From contig NZ_RZIJ01000028.1 in the NCBI RefSeq assembly GCF_003989665.1, positions 1-64,000 of the forward strand: a stretch of 64,000 nt of DNA. Direction: 5' to 3'. The position numbers and the translations under genes were made by a program. This document shows, piece after piece, positions 55,262 through 63,795 of the stretch. Each line of letters begins with the position of its first letter. Positions within the stretch are counted from its first letter, which is position 1. The DNA comes from Azospirillum doebereinerae. Lineage in GTDB: Bacteria > Pseudomonadota > Alphaproteobacteria > Azospirillales > Azospirillaceae. Below the pieces are notes generated by a model. The model was not told where the DNA came from, searched no databases, and saw only the letters and a program-made list of their open reading frames with translations.

Positions 55262-55371
55262 CGGTTTCGCGCGGCGGAGACCGGAAACGGTTAGGGGATT
55301 GCGCGGCGCGGCGGTTGGCGACTACCCTCCCGCCACCGCGCAACCGTCCTCTCCGCCAAGGGAAGCCCGCA

Positions 55372-56304
55372 ATGTCCGTCGCCGAGAAGTACCGTCTCGT
55401 CACCCGTTCCGACTTCGACGGGCTTGTCTGCGCCGTCCTGCTGAAGGAATTGGGCATCCTGGACGAGATCAAGTTCGTCCATCCCAAGGACATGCAGGAC
55501 GGCAAGATCGAGATCACCGACCGCGACATCACCACCAACCTTCCCTATGTGGACGGCGCCCACCTCGTCTTCGACCATCACCTGTCGGAGACCATCCGCG
55601 TCGGCGAGAAGCCGAACTACGTCATCGACCCCAAGGCGCCCTCGGCGGCGCGCGTCGTCTACGACTATTACGGCGGCAAGGAGCGGTTCCCGACCATCTC
55701 CGAGGAGATGATGACGGCGGTCGATCAGGCCGATTCGGCGCGCTACGACCGCGACGACATCCTGACGCCCACCGGCTGGACCCTGCTGAACTTTATCATG
55801 GACGCGCGCACCGGGCTCGGCCGCTTCCGCGAGTTCCGCGTGTCGAACTACCAGTTGATGATGGATCTCATCGACTATTGCCGGAACCACTCCATCGACC
55901 AGATTCTGGCCCTGCCCGACGTGAAGGAACGGACGGAGCTGTACGCCCAGCACGCCGAACCCTTCGTCGACCAGCTCAAGCGCTGCTCGACCCTGCACGG
56001 CAACGTCGTGGTGCTGGACCTGCGCAACGAGGAGACGATCTTCGCCGGCAACCGCTTCATGATCTACGCGCTGTTCCCCGAGACCAACGTGTCGATCCAC
56101 GTGCTGTGGGGCCTGAAGCAGCAGAACACCGTGCTCGCCTGCGGCAAGTCGATCATCAACCGCTCGTCGAAGACCGACATCGGCCCGCTGATGCTGGAAT
56201 ACGGCGGCGGCGGCCACCAGGCGGCCGGCACCTGCCAGGTTCCCAACGACCAGGCCGCCGAGGCGCTGGCGGCCATCGTCGCCCGCATGCGCGCGGACGG
56301 CTGA
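55372..56304 (+). CDS. DHH-family phosphoesterase
   Basis: A 310-residue DHH/DHHA1 protein. Metal motifs are SDFDGLVCAVLL (motif I), FDHHLSE (DHH motif III), and GGGGHQAAGT at the C-terminal DHHA1 domain. Such proteins hydrolyse short RNA, nucleotides (pAp, pApA), cyclic dinucleotides or polyphosphate. Conserved alphaproteobacterial copies are often annotated exopolyphosphatase-like, but the substrate cannot be read from sequence. The ATG at 55372 opens the N-terminal strand. Confidence 0.9.
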   Translation: MSVAEKYRLVTRSDFDGLVCAVLLKELGILDEIKFVHPKDMQDGKIEITDRDITTNLPYVDGAHLVFDHHLSETIRVGEKPNYVIDPKAPSAARVVYDYYGGKERFPTISEEMMTAVDQADSARYDRDDILTPTGWTLLNFIMDARTGLGRFREFRVSNYQLMMDLIDYCRNHSIDQILALPDVKERTELYAQHAEPFVDQLKRCSTLHGNVVVLDLRNEETIFAGNRFMIYALFPETNVSIHVLWGLKQQNTVLACGKSIINRSSKTDIGPLMLEYGGGGHQAAGTCQVPNDQAAEALAAIVARMRADG

Positions 56305-56320
56305 GGCTTCCGTTCCGGTC

Positions 56321-57031
56321 ATGCCCACCACCCACCGCCTCTTCGCGGAGGCGTGGCTGGCCGATCTGTCGGCCGACACGCCGCGCGACCGGGCTCTCGA
56401 CGCCGCCCGCTCCGGAATCGACGCGGCGCTTGCGCGGATCGACGCGGCGCTCGCCGGGTGGCGCGCCCATGCCGAGGCGCTGGGCGCGACCGGCGACCCG
56501 GCGCACATCGCCCCACTGCTGCGCGCGGAGACCGACGGGTTTCCCCAGGCCGCCGGGGCGGCGGACGGCGCGGTTCACGACGTCATGCGGCGCGTGGCCT
56601 TCAAGCGGCGGGAGCTGATGCCGCTGTTCCCTCCCCTGCTCGACCGCATCCGCGTCGCGCATGGCGAGGCCGCCCTTCACTGCGGCGCGGCCCGCTGGCG
56701 GCTGATGGCGGCGCGGACCCTGGCCGATCCCGGCGGCCCGTCCAGCCCGGTCCAGGGCTACGGCACCCGCTACGTGAAGAGCGACCGGTTCGACGCCCGC
56801 GCCCTCCAGAGCCTGTCCGCCGCCGACCGCGTCCGCGCCGACCGCGCGCTGAAACGTCTGGGCGAAAGCCCGATCCCGGAGGAACTGGATCTCCGCCCCC
56901 TGGACGGCGGGTTGTGGACGATCAAGGCCGGCGGCCGCAACCGCTTCATCCTGCGCACGGCGTCCGACCGGCGGGGGGCGTTGTATGTGGTCGAGGATGC
57001 GGGATTGTGGAGCGGGACCGAGGAGCTTTGA
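56321..57031 (+). CDS. hypothetical protein with RelE-like C-terminal segment
   Basis: A 236-residue protein. Residues 1-150 are helical and Ala/Arg-rich (MRRVAFKRRELMPLF, LHCGAARWRLMAARTLA). The last 70 residues (LSAADRVRADRALKRLGE, LRPLDGGLWTIKAGGRNRFILRT, LYVVEDAGLW) have the helix-helix-sheet order of RelE/ParE-type toxins. No antitoxin gene is next to it and the preceding DHH gene is housekeeping, so a toxin role is doubtful. It starts 16 bp after the DHH stop. Confidence 0.65.
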   Translation: MPTTHRLFAEAWLADLSADTPRDRALDAARSGIDAALARIDAALAGWRAHAEALGATGDPAHIAPLLRAETDGFPQAAGAADGAVHDVMRRVAFKRRELMPLFPPLLDRIRVAHGEAALHCGAARWRLMAARTLADPGGPSSPVQGYGTRYVKSDRFDARALQSLSAADRVRADRALKRLGESPIPEELDLRPLDGGLWTIKAGGRNRFILRTASDRRGALYVVEDAGLWSGTEEL

Positions 57032-57065
57032 ATGAGTCTTTCCATGGAAAAGCGATAAGCTTTCT

Positions 57066-58049
57066 CTACACCCCCGCGACGCCCCACATCAGCAGCGCCA
57101 CCAGCCCGATGAGGATCAGCGCCGCGACGGCGTAGAGCGCCAGCGCCCGGCCGATGTCGGCGGAGGTCGCGCGGGCGCGGCCGTCGCCGATCCAGGCTTC
57201 GGTGATCACCACCCCGCCGTCGCGGTGCGGCCCGCCCAGCGACAGACCCAACGCGCCGGCCATCGCCGCGATGGGCCAACCCATGTTCAGCGACGGGTGC
57301 TTGCGCGCGTCCCGCGCCATGGCGCGGAAGGCGCCGCCGCCCTTGGCCGTGCCGATGAAGGGCGCCGCCACCGCCAGCAGCAGACCGGCCAGCCGCGCCG
57401 GCAGCGCGTTCAGCGCGTCGTCCAGCGTCGCGGCGGTCAGGCCGAAGCGCCCATGACGGATTCCGGGGCTGCCCAGCGCCGCGTCGGCCCCATCCATCGC
57501 CGTCCACACCAGCATCCCCGGCACGCCGAGCAGGGCGTAGGCGAAGACCGGCGCCACCAGCTTGCGGTCGAAGGCGCGGGCCGCCGCCTCCACCGCCGCG
57601 CGGGCGACGCCGTGTTCGTCCAGGCCGTAGACGTGGCGCCGGGTCAGCCCCTGGATCGCCTCCTGACCGGCGGAGGCGCCTCCCTTTTCCAGCGCGCGGC
57701 GCACCGCCCGCACCTTGGTCCAGGCGGCGCGCCCGCGCAGGCCGCACAGCAGCGCCAGCAGCTCCAGCAGCCAGCCGCGCCCCTGCCCGCCGACCCATTC
57801 GACCGCCAGCCCGGCCAGCGCGGCGAGCAGAATCACCACCAGCACGACCAGCGCCCCGCGCAGCAGCCGGTCGGTCGCCCCGCGCTGGATCCGGTTCAGC
57901 CGGGCGTCGGCCGCGTTGCAGAAGCGGAAGGCGAGACGCGCCGGATCGGGCAGAACGCGGTCCAGCCAATCGCCGAACACCGCGTCGACCGTCACCGCCA
58001 GGAGCAGCAGAAGCAGCGGGCCGGGACCGCCGAAGGCCATGCCGAACAT
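57066..58049 (-). CDS. cobD: adenosylcobinamide-phosphate synthase (CobD/CbiB)
   Basis: A 327-residue membrane protein of cobalamin synthesis that joins the aminopropanol arm to adenosylcobyric acid. It has a hydrophobic N-terminal half, the family segments VDAVFGDW and LDEHGVARAAVEAAARAFDRKLVAPVFAYALLGVPG, and GGVVITEAWIGDG near the end. GAGAGG lies upstream of the ATG at 58049. It stands alone; other cob genes are outside the window. A short gap separates it from the ankyrin gene upstream. Confidence 0.9.
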   Translation of the reverse strand: MFGMAFGGPGPLLLLLLAVTVDAVFGDWLDRVLPDPARLAFRFCNAADARLNRIQRGATDRLLRGALVVLVVILLAALAGLAVEWVGGQGRGWLLELLALLCGLRGRAAWTKVRAVRRALEKGGASAGQEAIQGLTRRHVYGLDEHGVARAAVEAAARAFDRKLVAPVFAYALLGVPGMLVWTAMDGADAALGSPGIRHGRFGLTAATLDDALNALPARLAGLLLAVAAPFIGTAKGGGAFRAMARDARKHPSLNMGWPIAAMAGALGLSLGGPHRDGGVVITEAWIGDGRARATSADIGRALALYAVAALILIGLVALLMWGVAGV

Positions 58050-58070
58050 TCCCGCCGCCTCTCCCGTCTC

Positions 58071-58622
58071 TCAGCGCGCGCCGGCTTGGCGCAGCAGGGC
58101 GGTCACGCGGGCGTTGCGCCCCTCCTGCGCCCAGTTCATGGCGGTGCGGCCGGTGAAGTCGGAACGGTCGACCTTGGCCCCGGCCTTCAGCAGACGGTCC
58201 ACGAGTTCGGCCTGCCCCGCGCGCGAGGCGGTCATCAGCGGGGTGACGCCCTCGCGGTTGTCCTGGTCGACGCGGGCGCCCTTCTTCAGCAGAAGATCGA
58301 CGATCTCGGCGTTGCCGCCCTCGACCGCCATCAGCAGCGGCGTGTTGCCGGCCTTGTCGGCCCGGTTGACGTTGGCGCCGCCGTCCAGCAGCAGCGTGAC
58401 CATCGCCGGGTTCCCCGACCCGATGGCGCTCAACAGGACCGTCTTGCCGTGGATGTCGGTCTGGTTGGGGTTCTCACCCCGCAAAAGCTGCGACTTCGCG
58501 CCCGAGACATCGCCCTGCGTGACGGACTGCAGCAGGCTGGAGCCCTGGAATATGCTGATCTGGGCGTGGGCCGGGGCTCCGGCCCCCACGACGAGCAGAC
58601 ACGCAAGCAGCAGCCGCTTCAT
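58071..58622 (-). CDS. exported ankyrin-repeat protein
   Basis: A 183-residue protein with a Sec signal (residues 1-20, cleavage after AHA). Four to five ankyrin repeats follow: DIHGKTVLLSAIGSGNPAMVTLLLDGGANV, DKAGNTPLLMAVEGGNAEIVDLLLKKGARV, DNREGVTPLMTASRAGQAELVDRLLKAGAKV and DFTGRTAMNWAQEGRN. Likely a periplasmic protein-binding module. The ATG at 58622 is chosen because GGAAGG is nine bases upstream. Confidence 0.88.
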   Translation of the reverse strand: MKRLLLACLLVVGAGAPAHAQISIFQGSSLLQSVTQGDVSGAKSQLLRGENPNQTDIHGKTVLLSAIGSGNPAMVTLLLDGGANVNRADKAGNTPLLMAVEGGNAEIVDLLLKKGARVDQDNREGVTPLMTASRAGQAELVDRLLKAGAKVDRSDFTGRTAMNWAQEGRNARVTALLRQAGAR

Positions 58623-58720
58623 GGCGGGCATCCTTCCTTGACAGCATGGTGCGGCGGATACTAGCCAGAACGGCCGGCCCTTTGCCAGTTCGGCCTTTGT
58701 ACGTCCGGATGCCGCCCGCC

Positions 58721-58870
58721 ATGCTCCGCAACCCGCTCGCCCGCCACATCGCGCTGTTCCTGCTGGTCAAGGCCGTGCTGATCGGGCTGGGGCTGTGGTG
58801 GGTCCTGGGCGCCCTGCCCCAGCCGCGCGGCGCCGTGCCGCCCACGGCTTCGGCCGGCGCGGTTCGCTGA
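58721..58870 (+). CDS. small membrane protein, CydP-like
   Basis: A 49-residue single-helix protein. MLRNPLARHIALFLLVKAVLIGLGLWW has the pattern of the small cytochrome-oxidase accessory peptides called CydP (PLxRHI...LLVKxxL...LWW). The C terminus is Pro/Ala/Ser-rich. If the resemblance holds, it would sit with a quinol oxidase in the inner membrane. An ATG four codons earlier is possible. Divergent from the ankyrin gene. Confidence 0.5.
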   Translation: MLRNPLARHIALFLLVKAVLIGLGLWWVLGALPQPRGAVPPTASAGAVR

Positions 58871-58957
58871 CGGCCCCTTTCCCCAACGGAACCTCCACGC
58901 GCGCGCGGGGTTGGATTCAGTTCAAAGGAATACGTACGCGAACGGAGGGGTGGAGCC

Positions 58958-59611
58958 ATGATCGACAACACCGGCACGAACCAGACGATCGTCGACGCGA
59001 GCGCGTGGACGGGCAATGGAACGGATGAGGGGAGCGGCGGCGGGACCGGCGGCGTCCGTGGCACCATCCGCGAGGCCGTCGCGGTCTTCGACAGCCGCGA
59101 TTCGCTGCAAAGCGCCATCGACGACCTGACCATGGCCGGCTTCCAGCGCCACGAGCTGAGCGTGCTGGCCAACGACCAGACCATCAAGGACCGGCTGGGC
59201 CACGTTCCGGACCGGGTGGAGGACATGGCCCACGACCCCGACGCCCCGCGCCAGTCCTTCATCTCGCCGGAGGACGCCGGCAGCGCCAAGGGCGTCGCGG
59301 TGGGCTTCCCGGCCTATGTCGGCGCGATCCTGGCGACCGGCGCCGTGCTGGCGACCGGCGGCACCGCGCTCGCCGCCGCCGCAGCGGCCGCCGCCGCCGG
59401 CATGGGCGGAGGGGCGGCCGGGTCCTTCCTGTCGCAATGGCTGACCGACAAGCGCAACGAGCCGATGCTCCAGCACCTCGACAAGGGCGGCATCCTGCTG
59501 TGGGTCAACCTCGCCTCGCCGGCGCGCGAACAGGTCGCCGTGGAGATCCTGAACCGCCACGCCGTCCGCCAAGCCGAGGTGCACGAGGTCGCCCAAGCCG
59601 GCTCCTCCTGA
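58958..59611 (+). CDS. hypothetical stress-type membrane-associated protein
   Basis: A 217-residue protein that I cannot place precisely. After a polar start (GTNQTIVDASAW, Gly/Ser-rich) it has REAVAVFDSRDSLQSAIDDLTMAGF, a pattern seen in YflT-like general stress proteins, then a glycine/alanine hydrophobic stretch (residues 115-155) that may be one or two membrane helices, and a C-terminal beta region (ILLWVNLASPAREQVAVEIL). A strong ribosome-binding site (GGAGGGGTGGAG) precedes the ATG. Confidence 0.7.
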   Translation: MIDNTGTNQTIVDASAWTGNGTDEGSGGGTGGVRGTIREAVAVFDSRDSLQSAIDDLTMAGFQRHELSVLANDQTIKDRLGHVPDRVEDMAHDPDAPRQSFISPEDAGSAKGVAVGFPAYVGAILATGAVLATGGTALAAAAAAAAAGMGGGAAGSFLSQWLTDKRNEPMLQHLDKGGILLWVNLASPAREQVAVEILNRHAVRQAEVHEVAQAGSS

Positions 59612-59727
59612 TCCCGGCCCCTTCGGCCATGCCTTGCACGGCGCGCCGGGCTGCCCGTTGACGCAGGTCATGGGCGCCGGGCGCGCCCTTGCGCTATGGT
59701 CGGGGATCGCATCCGGAGATCCGACCC

Positions 59728-60486
59728 GTGGACGCCCTGAGTCTGCTGCACGATGGCCTCAACCAATGCGCCGTGGTCGTCGGCCGCGACGGCGGCCTGT
59801 TCCTGGCCCTGGCATCGGCCGGTCTGGTCGGCGGCGCCACCCATTGCAGCGGCATGTGCGGCCCCTTCGTGCTGGCGCAGGTGTCGGCCCGGCTGGAGCA
59901 TGTCCCGGCGGCGCGCATGTCGGAGTTCCACCGGCTGACCGGCGCCGCCGTCCTGCCTTATCATTTCGGACGTGGAACGACCTACGCGCTGATCGGCGCA
60001 GTGGCCGCCTCGGTCGCCGGCCATGTCGGCGCGCTGCCCGGTCTGCGCTGGCTGTCGGTGGCGCTTCTGGCGTTCGCCGCGCTTTTCTTTTTCGGATACG
60101 CAACGAAGAGCGCCGTGGCGTGGCTGCCTCGGCGCGGCGGCTCGTTCCAGCGCTGGTGGAGCGAGCGGGTGTCGCGCCTCGCCCGCCCGCTGTTCGGCAA
60201 CCCGACCGGCTGGCGCGGCTACGGGCTGGGCCTGGCGCTGGGCTTCATCCCCTGCGGAATGCTCTACGGCGCGGTCGCCGTCGCGGCGGCGAGCGGCAGC
60301 GCGCTCAGCGGGGCGCTCGGCATGATCGCGTTCACGGCGGGCACGGTGCCGGCGCTGCTGGCGGTCGGGCTCGCCGGGCATCTGGCCGGGCGCACCTGGG
60401 GTGGGGTGGTCGCCCGCGTCGCACCGGCGATCATGCTGGTCAACGCGGGCGTGCTGGGCTGGATGGCGTGGACGCTGGCCGCGTAG
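59728..60486 (+). CDS. TauE/SafE-type (UreH-like) membrane protein
   Basis: A 252-residue, about six-helix membrane protein. The block LVGGATHCSGMCGPFVLAQ with its Cys pair and FIPCGMLYGAVAVAA match the UreH/DsbD-like transmembrane family (PF13386), often linked to metal or sulfur export and cytochrome maturation. Substrate unknown. It starts at GTG 59728 with GGAG nine bases upstream. It converges with the methyltransferase gene. Confidence 0.88.
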   Translation: MDALSLLHDGLNQCAVVVGRDGGLFLALASAGLVGGATHCSGMCGPFVLAQVSARLEHVPAARMSEFHRLTGAAVLPYHFGRGTTYALIGAVAASVAGHVGALPGLRWLSVALLAFAALFFFGYATKSAVAWLPRRGGSFQRWWSERVSRLARPLFGNPTGWRGYGLGLALGFIPCGMLYGAVAVAAASGSALSGALGMIAFTAGTVPALLAVGLAGHLAGRTWGGVVARVAPAIMLVNAGVLGWMAWTLAA

Positions 60487-60509
60487 AACAGCCGCGTCCC
60501 TTCCAAGCG

Positions 60510-61385
60510 TCAGTGCCCCTTCAGTGCCTGCCCCAGCGGGGTTTCGCCGCTGCCGGGCTTCAGGGGCTGCTGCTGGCTTTCGTGCGGCGCCCAGGCGGCG
60601 AGGTACAGCACCTGGAAGGTCACCGGAATGCGCCCGTCCGGCTCGGCATACAACTCGGCGTAGCGGCGGGCGGCGTCGAACAGCAGGCCTCGCGTCGCCG
60701 GAACCTTGCGGCGTGCCAGCACCGTGTTGGTCTCCCCCATGCCGCGCAGTTCGCGCATCAGGGCGAAGGCGTCGGAGTAGGTGACGGTCAGCGTGTCGCT
60801 GTCCACCACCGGCAGGGCGAAGCCGGCGCGCTGCAGCAGGCTGCCGGCGTCCTTGATCTCGGCGAAGGGCGACACGCGCGGCGACACGCCGCCCGACGCT
60901 TCCATCTCGGCCTCGTACAGGCAGCGGCGCAGCTCGAACAGGGTCTCGCCGCCCAGCATCGCGGCGCAGAAGAAGCCGTCGGGCTTCAGCGTCTGGCGGA
61001 TCTGCGTCAGCGCGCCCGGCAGGTCGTTGACCCAGTGCAGGCTGAGGTTGCTCACCGCCAGATCGAAGCTGGCCGGGGCGAAGGGCAGGAACTCCTCGTC
61101 GGCGGCGATCCCGCGCGCGGCGCGCGCGAATTCCGGCGACAGGTCGCAGGCGACCAGCCGCTCGATCCCCTTGCGCCCGGCCAGGACCCGGCCCATGGCC
61201 CCGTCGTGGCAACCGAGGTCGAGCGCGGTCGGGAAGGAACGCCGGACATCCTCCAGCCGGTCGGCCAGCCGCTCGGCGATTTCGTCGAACAGGAAGGAGT
61301 GGTCGTTGAATTCGGGGACGGCGCGGTCGCGGCGGCGGCGGACGAGCGCGCGGTCGAAGACAATCATGCTGTCGGAGGTCGTCAT
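60510..61385 (-). CDS. class I SAM methyltransferase, NDUFAF5-like
   Basis: A 291-residue protein with the SAM-binding motif ALDLGCHDGAMGRVLA, and the post-motifs ACDLSPEFARAARG and FDLAVSNLSLHWVNDLPGALTQI. The pattern VSNLSLHWVND is typical of the NDUFAF5/BioC-like group; in mitochondria NDUFAF5 hydroxylates an arginine of complex I. A complex I or other maturation role is possible. The C terminus (SGETPLGQALKGH) ends in a short family tail. Alternative start six codons later. Confidence 0.85.
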   Translation of the reverse strand: MTTSDSMIVFDRALVRRRRDRAVPEFNDHSFLFDEIAERLADRLEDVRRSFPTALDLGCHDGAMGRVLAGRKGIERLVACDLSPEFARAARGIAADEEFLPFAPASFDLAVSNLSLHWVNDLPGALTQIRQTLKPDGFFCAAMLGGETLFELRRCLYEAEMEASGGVSPRVSPFAEIKDAGSLLQRAGFALPVVDSDTLTVTYSDAFALMRELRGMGETNTVLARRKVPATRGLLFDAARRYAELYAEPDGRIPVTFQVLYLAAWAPHESQQQPLKPGSGETPLGQALKGH

Positions 61386-61489
61386 GGCCGCACTATACCG
61401 CAGCCCCGCGCCGCGACAACCGTGCTAGGGTACGGGTGCGCGGGATGGAACGGTTCCACCCGGCCCGACCGGCAAGGACACCGATCCGC

Positions 61490-61756
61490 ATGGGCATGGA
61501 GGAAGCCATCGGCGTCACCTACGAGGCGCTGATCGTCATCATCAAGATCTCCTTCCCCGCCCTGGCGATCACCACGGCGCTGGGCGCCATCCTGACGATC
61601 TTCCAGTCGGTGACCAACATCAACGAAGCCTCGATCCAGCAGGATCTGAAGATCTTCTCGACGCTGGCCATCCTGTTCGTCACCGGCCCGGCGATCTACC
61701 TCGCGCTGCGCGACTACACCCTGCTGATCTTCGAACGCATCGCCATGCTGCATTAG
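61490..61756 (+). CDS. fliQ: flagellar export protein FliQ
   Basis: An 88-residue inner-membrane protein with two helices. The segment TIFQSVTNINEASIQQDLKIFST carries the FliQ hallmark (xFQxxTxINExxL/Ixxxx), and length matches. FliQ is part of the core export gate with FliP and FliR. It lies between a methyltransferase and a comF-like gene, with no other flagellar genes. I use the ATG at 61490 with AAGGA upstream; one two codons later is possible. Confidence 0.9.
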   Translation: MGMEEAIGVTYEALIVIIKISFPALAITTALGAILTIFQSVTNINEASIQQDLKIFSTLAILFVTGPAIYLALRDYTLLIFERIAMLH

Positions 61757-61771
61757 GGCGGGGCCGTCGCG

Positions 61772-62518
61772 ATGCCGTCCCGTCCCGCGCTGTTCCGTTT
61801 CGCCGCCGCCGCGTCCACGGCGCTGCTGGACGCGCTGCTGCCGCCGCGCTGCCTGTGCTGTGGCACGGCGGTCGACCGGCAGGGCGGCCTGTGCCCGCCC
61901 TGCTGGACGGGCCTGAGCTTCATCGCCCCGCCCTTCTGCGCCCGCTGCGGCCTGCCCTTCGAGTACGAGGCGCAGGACGGCGCTGTCTGCGGCGCCTGTG
62001 TGGCCGAACCGCCCGCCTTCGCCCGCGCCCGCGCGGTGCTGGTCTACGACGACGGCAGCCGCCCCTTGGTGCTGGGCTTCAAGCACGGCGACCGCATCCA
62101 CGCCGCCGACGCCTATGGCGGGTGGCTCGCCCGCGCCGGGGCGGAGCTGCTGAGCGACGCCGATGTGCTGGCTCCGGTGCCGCTGCACTGGGGCCGCCTG
62201 TTCCGCCGCCGCTACAACCAGGCGGCCCTGCTCGCCAAAGCCCTTTCCAAGCGGGCCGGCGTCCCGACCGTCCCCGACCTTCTGGTCCGCCGGCGCGCCA
62301 CCCCGACCCAGGGTGGGCTGGACCGCAAGGGCCGCCACCGCAACGTCAAGGGCGCCTTCCGGCTGCGCGCGACGGGGACGGTGGCCGGCAAGCGCGTGGT
62401 GCTGGTGGACGACGTGCTGACCACCGGCGCGACGCTCGCCGAATGCGCGCGGGTGCTGACCAGGGCCGGCGCCGCGCGGGTGGACGTGCTGACGCTCGCC
62501 CGCGTCGTCAAGGGCTGA
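61772..62518 (+). CDS. ComF-family phosphoribosyltransferase-like protein
   Basis: A 248-residue protein. An N-terminal zinc-finger region has four CxxC pairs (CLCC, CPPC, CARC, CGAC) and the C-terminal domain has the phosphoribosyltransferase loop RVVLVDDVLTTGATLAEC plus LVRRRATPTQGGLDRKGRHRNV. This is the architecture of ComF/GntX, linked to DNA uptake in competent bacteria; here it may have another role. It begins 16 bp after fliQ stops, so the two may be co-transcribed. Confidence 0.92.
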   Translation: MPSRPALFRFAAAASTALLDALLPPRCLCCGTAVDRQGGLCPPCWTGLSFIAPPFCARCGLPFEYEAQDGAVCGACVAEPPAFARARAVLVYDDGSRPLVLGFKHGDRIHAADAYGGWLARAGAELLSDADVLAPVPLHWGRLFRRRYNQAALLAKALSKRAGVPTVPDLLVRRRATPTQGGLDRKGRHRNVKGAFRLRATGTVAGKRVVLVDDVLTTGATLAECARVLTRAGAARVDVLTLARVVKG

Positions 62519-62630
62519 CGCCCGCGCCGTCACGGCAAGGCTGAAGCGCGGCGATGCCGGGCGCGACATCTGGTGTGGTCGCCATGTTGATCCTATAATT
62601 CCTTCAATTCCCGCCAGGAGCGTTCCAAGC

Positions 62631-62894
62631 ATGGCCGAGATCGTCATCTACACCACGCCCTACTGCCCCTACTGCGCGCGGGCCAAGAGCCTGCTCGACC
62701 GCAAGGGGGTCTCCTACGAGGAGATCGACCTCACCGTCCATCCCGGCCGCCGCGCCGAGATGGTGCAGCGCGCCGAGGGGCGGACCACCGTCCCGCAGAT
62801 CTTCGTCGACGGCACGCCCTACGGCGGCAGCGACGATATCCACGCGCTGGACCGCGCCGGGAAGCTCGACCCGATCCTGGGCCTGCCGGCATGA
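62631..62894 (+). CDS. grxC: glutaredoxin 3
   Basis: An 87-residue glutaredoxin with active site CPYC (Cys12-Cys15), the TVPQIFVDG cis-proline loop and GGSDDIHALDRAGKL at the C-terminal glutathione-binding end. It reduces protein disulfides and mixed disulfides using glutathione. Its stop overlaps the ATG of the next gene by four bases, so the two are coupled. Confidence 0.96.
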   Translation: MAEIVIYTTPYCPYCARAKSLLDRKGVSYEEIDLTVHPGRRAEMVQRAEGRTTVPQIFVDGTPYGGSDDIHALDRAGKLDPILGLPA

Positions 62895-63727
62895 GTGGCG
62901 TGCTGAAGGCCGCCTGCGTCCAGGTGAACGCGGGCACCGAGCTGGAGGCCAATCTGGCTTCGGCGGGCGATCTGGTCCGCCGGGCGCGCGACGCCGGAGC
63001 CGATTTCATCACGCTGCCGGAGAACGTCGGCTGGATGGTCCAGGGCCGGGCCAAGATCATGGCGCGGGTCCGCGGCGAGGCGGAGCACCCCGGGGTGGCC
63101 TTCTTCGCCGGTCTGGCGCGAGAGACGGGGGCGTGGATCCTGTCCGGCACCCTGCACGTCCTGCTGGACGGAGAGCGCGTCGCCAACCGCAGCTATCTGT
63201 TCGACCCGCAGGGCCGCGCGGTCGCCCATTACGACAAGATCCACATGTTCGACGTGGATCTGAAGGGCGGCGAGAGCTACCGCGAATCGGCCACCTTCCG
63301 GCCGGGAGAGCGGGCGGTGGTCGCCGGCACGCCGTGGGGCGGCGTCGGCCTGACCATCTGCTACGACGTGCGCTTTCCCTATCTGCACCGGGCGCTGGCC
63401 AAGGCCGGGGCGTCGATCCTCACGGCGCCCGCCGCCTTCACCGTGCCGACCGGCCGGGCGCATTGGCACACGCTGCTGCGCGCCCGCGCCATCGAGACCG
63501 GCTGCTTCGTCGTCGCGGCGGCGCAGACCGGCACGCACGACGAGGGGCGGCAGACCTACGGCCACTCCCTGATTGTCGCCCCCTGGGGCGAGGTGCTGGC
63601 CGACGCGGGCGAGGAGGTCGGCTTCGTCGTCGCCGAACTGGACATGGCGCGGGTCGAGGAGGCCCGCCGCATGGTTCCGGCGCTCACCCACGACCGCGAC
63701 TTCGAGGTGGTGCGCACGGGGTTCTGA
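62891..63727 (+). CDS. carbon-nitrogen hydrolase (Nit2-like)
   Basis: A 278-residue nitrilase-superfamily hydrolase. The Glu-Lys-Cys triad is in TLPENVGW (Glu), HYDKIHMFDVDL (Lys) and TICYDVRFPYL (Cys). The FDVDLKGGESYRES pattern puts it in the Nit1/Nit2 branch, whose members hydrolyse alpha-ketoglutaramate or deaminated glutathione, a repair job that fits its coupling to glutaredoxin. The ATG overlaps the grxC stop (ATGA). Confidence 0.92.
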   Translation: MSGVLKAACVQVNAGTELEANLASAGDLVRRARDAGADFITLPENVGWMVQGRAKIMARVRGEAEHPGVAFFAGLARETGAWILSGTLHVLLDGERVANRSYLFDPQGRAVAHYDKIHMFDVDLKGGESYRESATFRPGERAVVAGTPWGGVGLTICYDVRFPYLHRALAKAGASILTAPAAFTVPTGRAHWHTLLRARAIETGCFVVAAAQTGTHDEGRQTYGHSLIVAPWGEVLADAGEEVGFVVAELDMARVEEARRMVPALTHDRDFEVVRTGF

Positions 63728-63753
63728 AACCCGTCCGGGTCCCGCTGACGCAT

Positions 63754-63781
63754 CCCTTCCCCCGCTTGCGCAGGGGAAGGG
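63754..63781. terminator. palindrome between convergent genes
   Basis: Arms CCCTTCCCC (63754-63762) and GGGGAAGGG (63773-63781) lie between the Nit2-like stop and the upp stop. It is related in form to the window's other repeats. There is no T-run, so termination is inferred from position. Confidence 0.55.
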
Positions 63782-63795
63782 GATACGTCCGGTCC

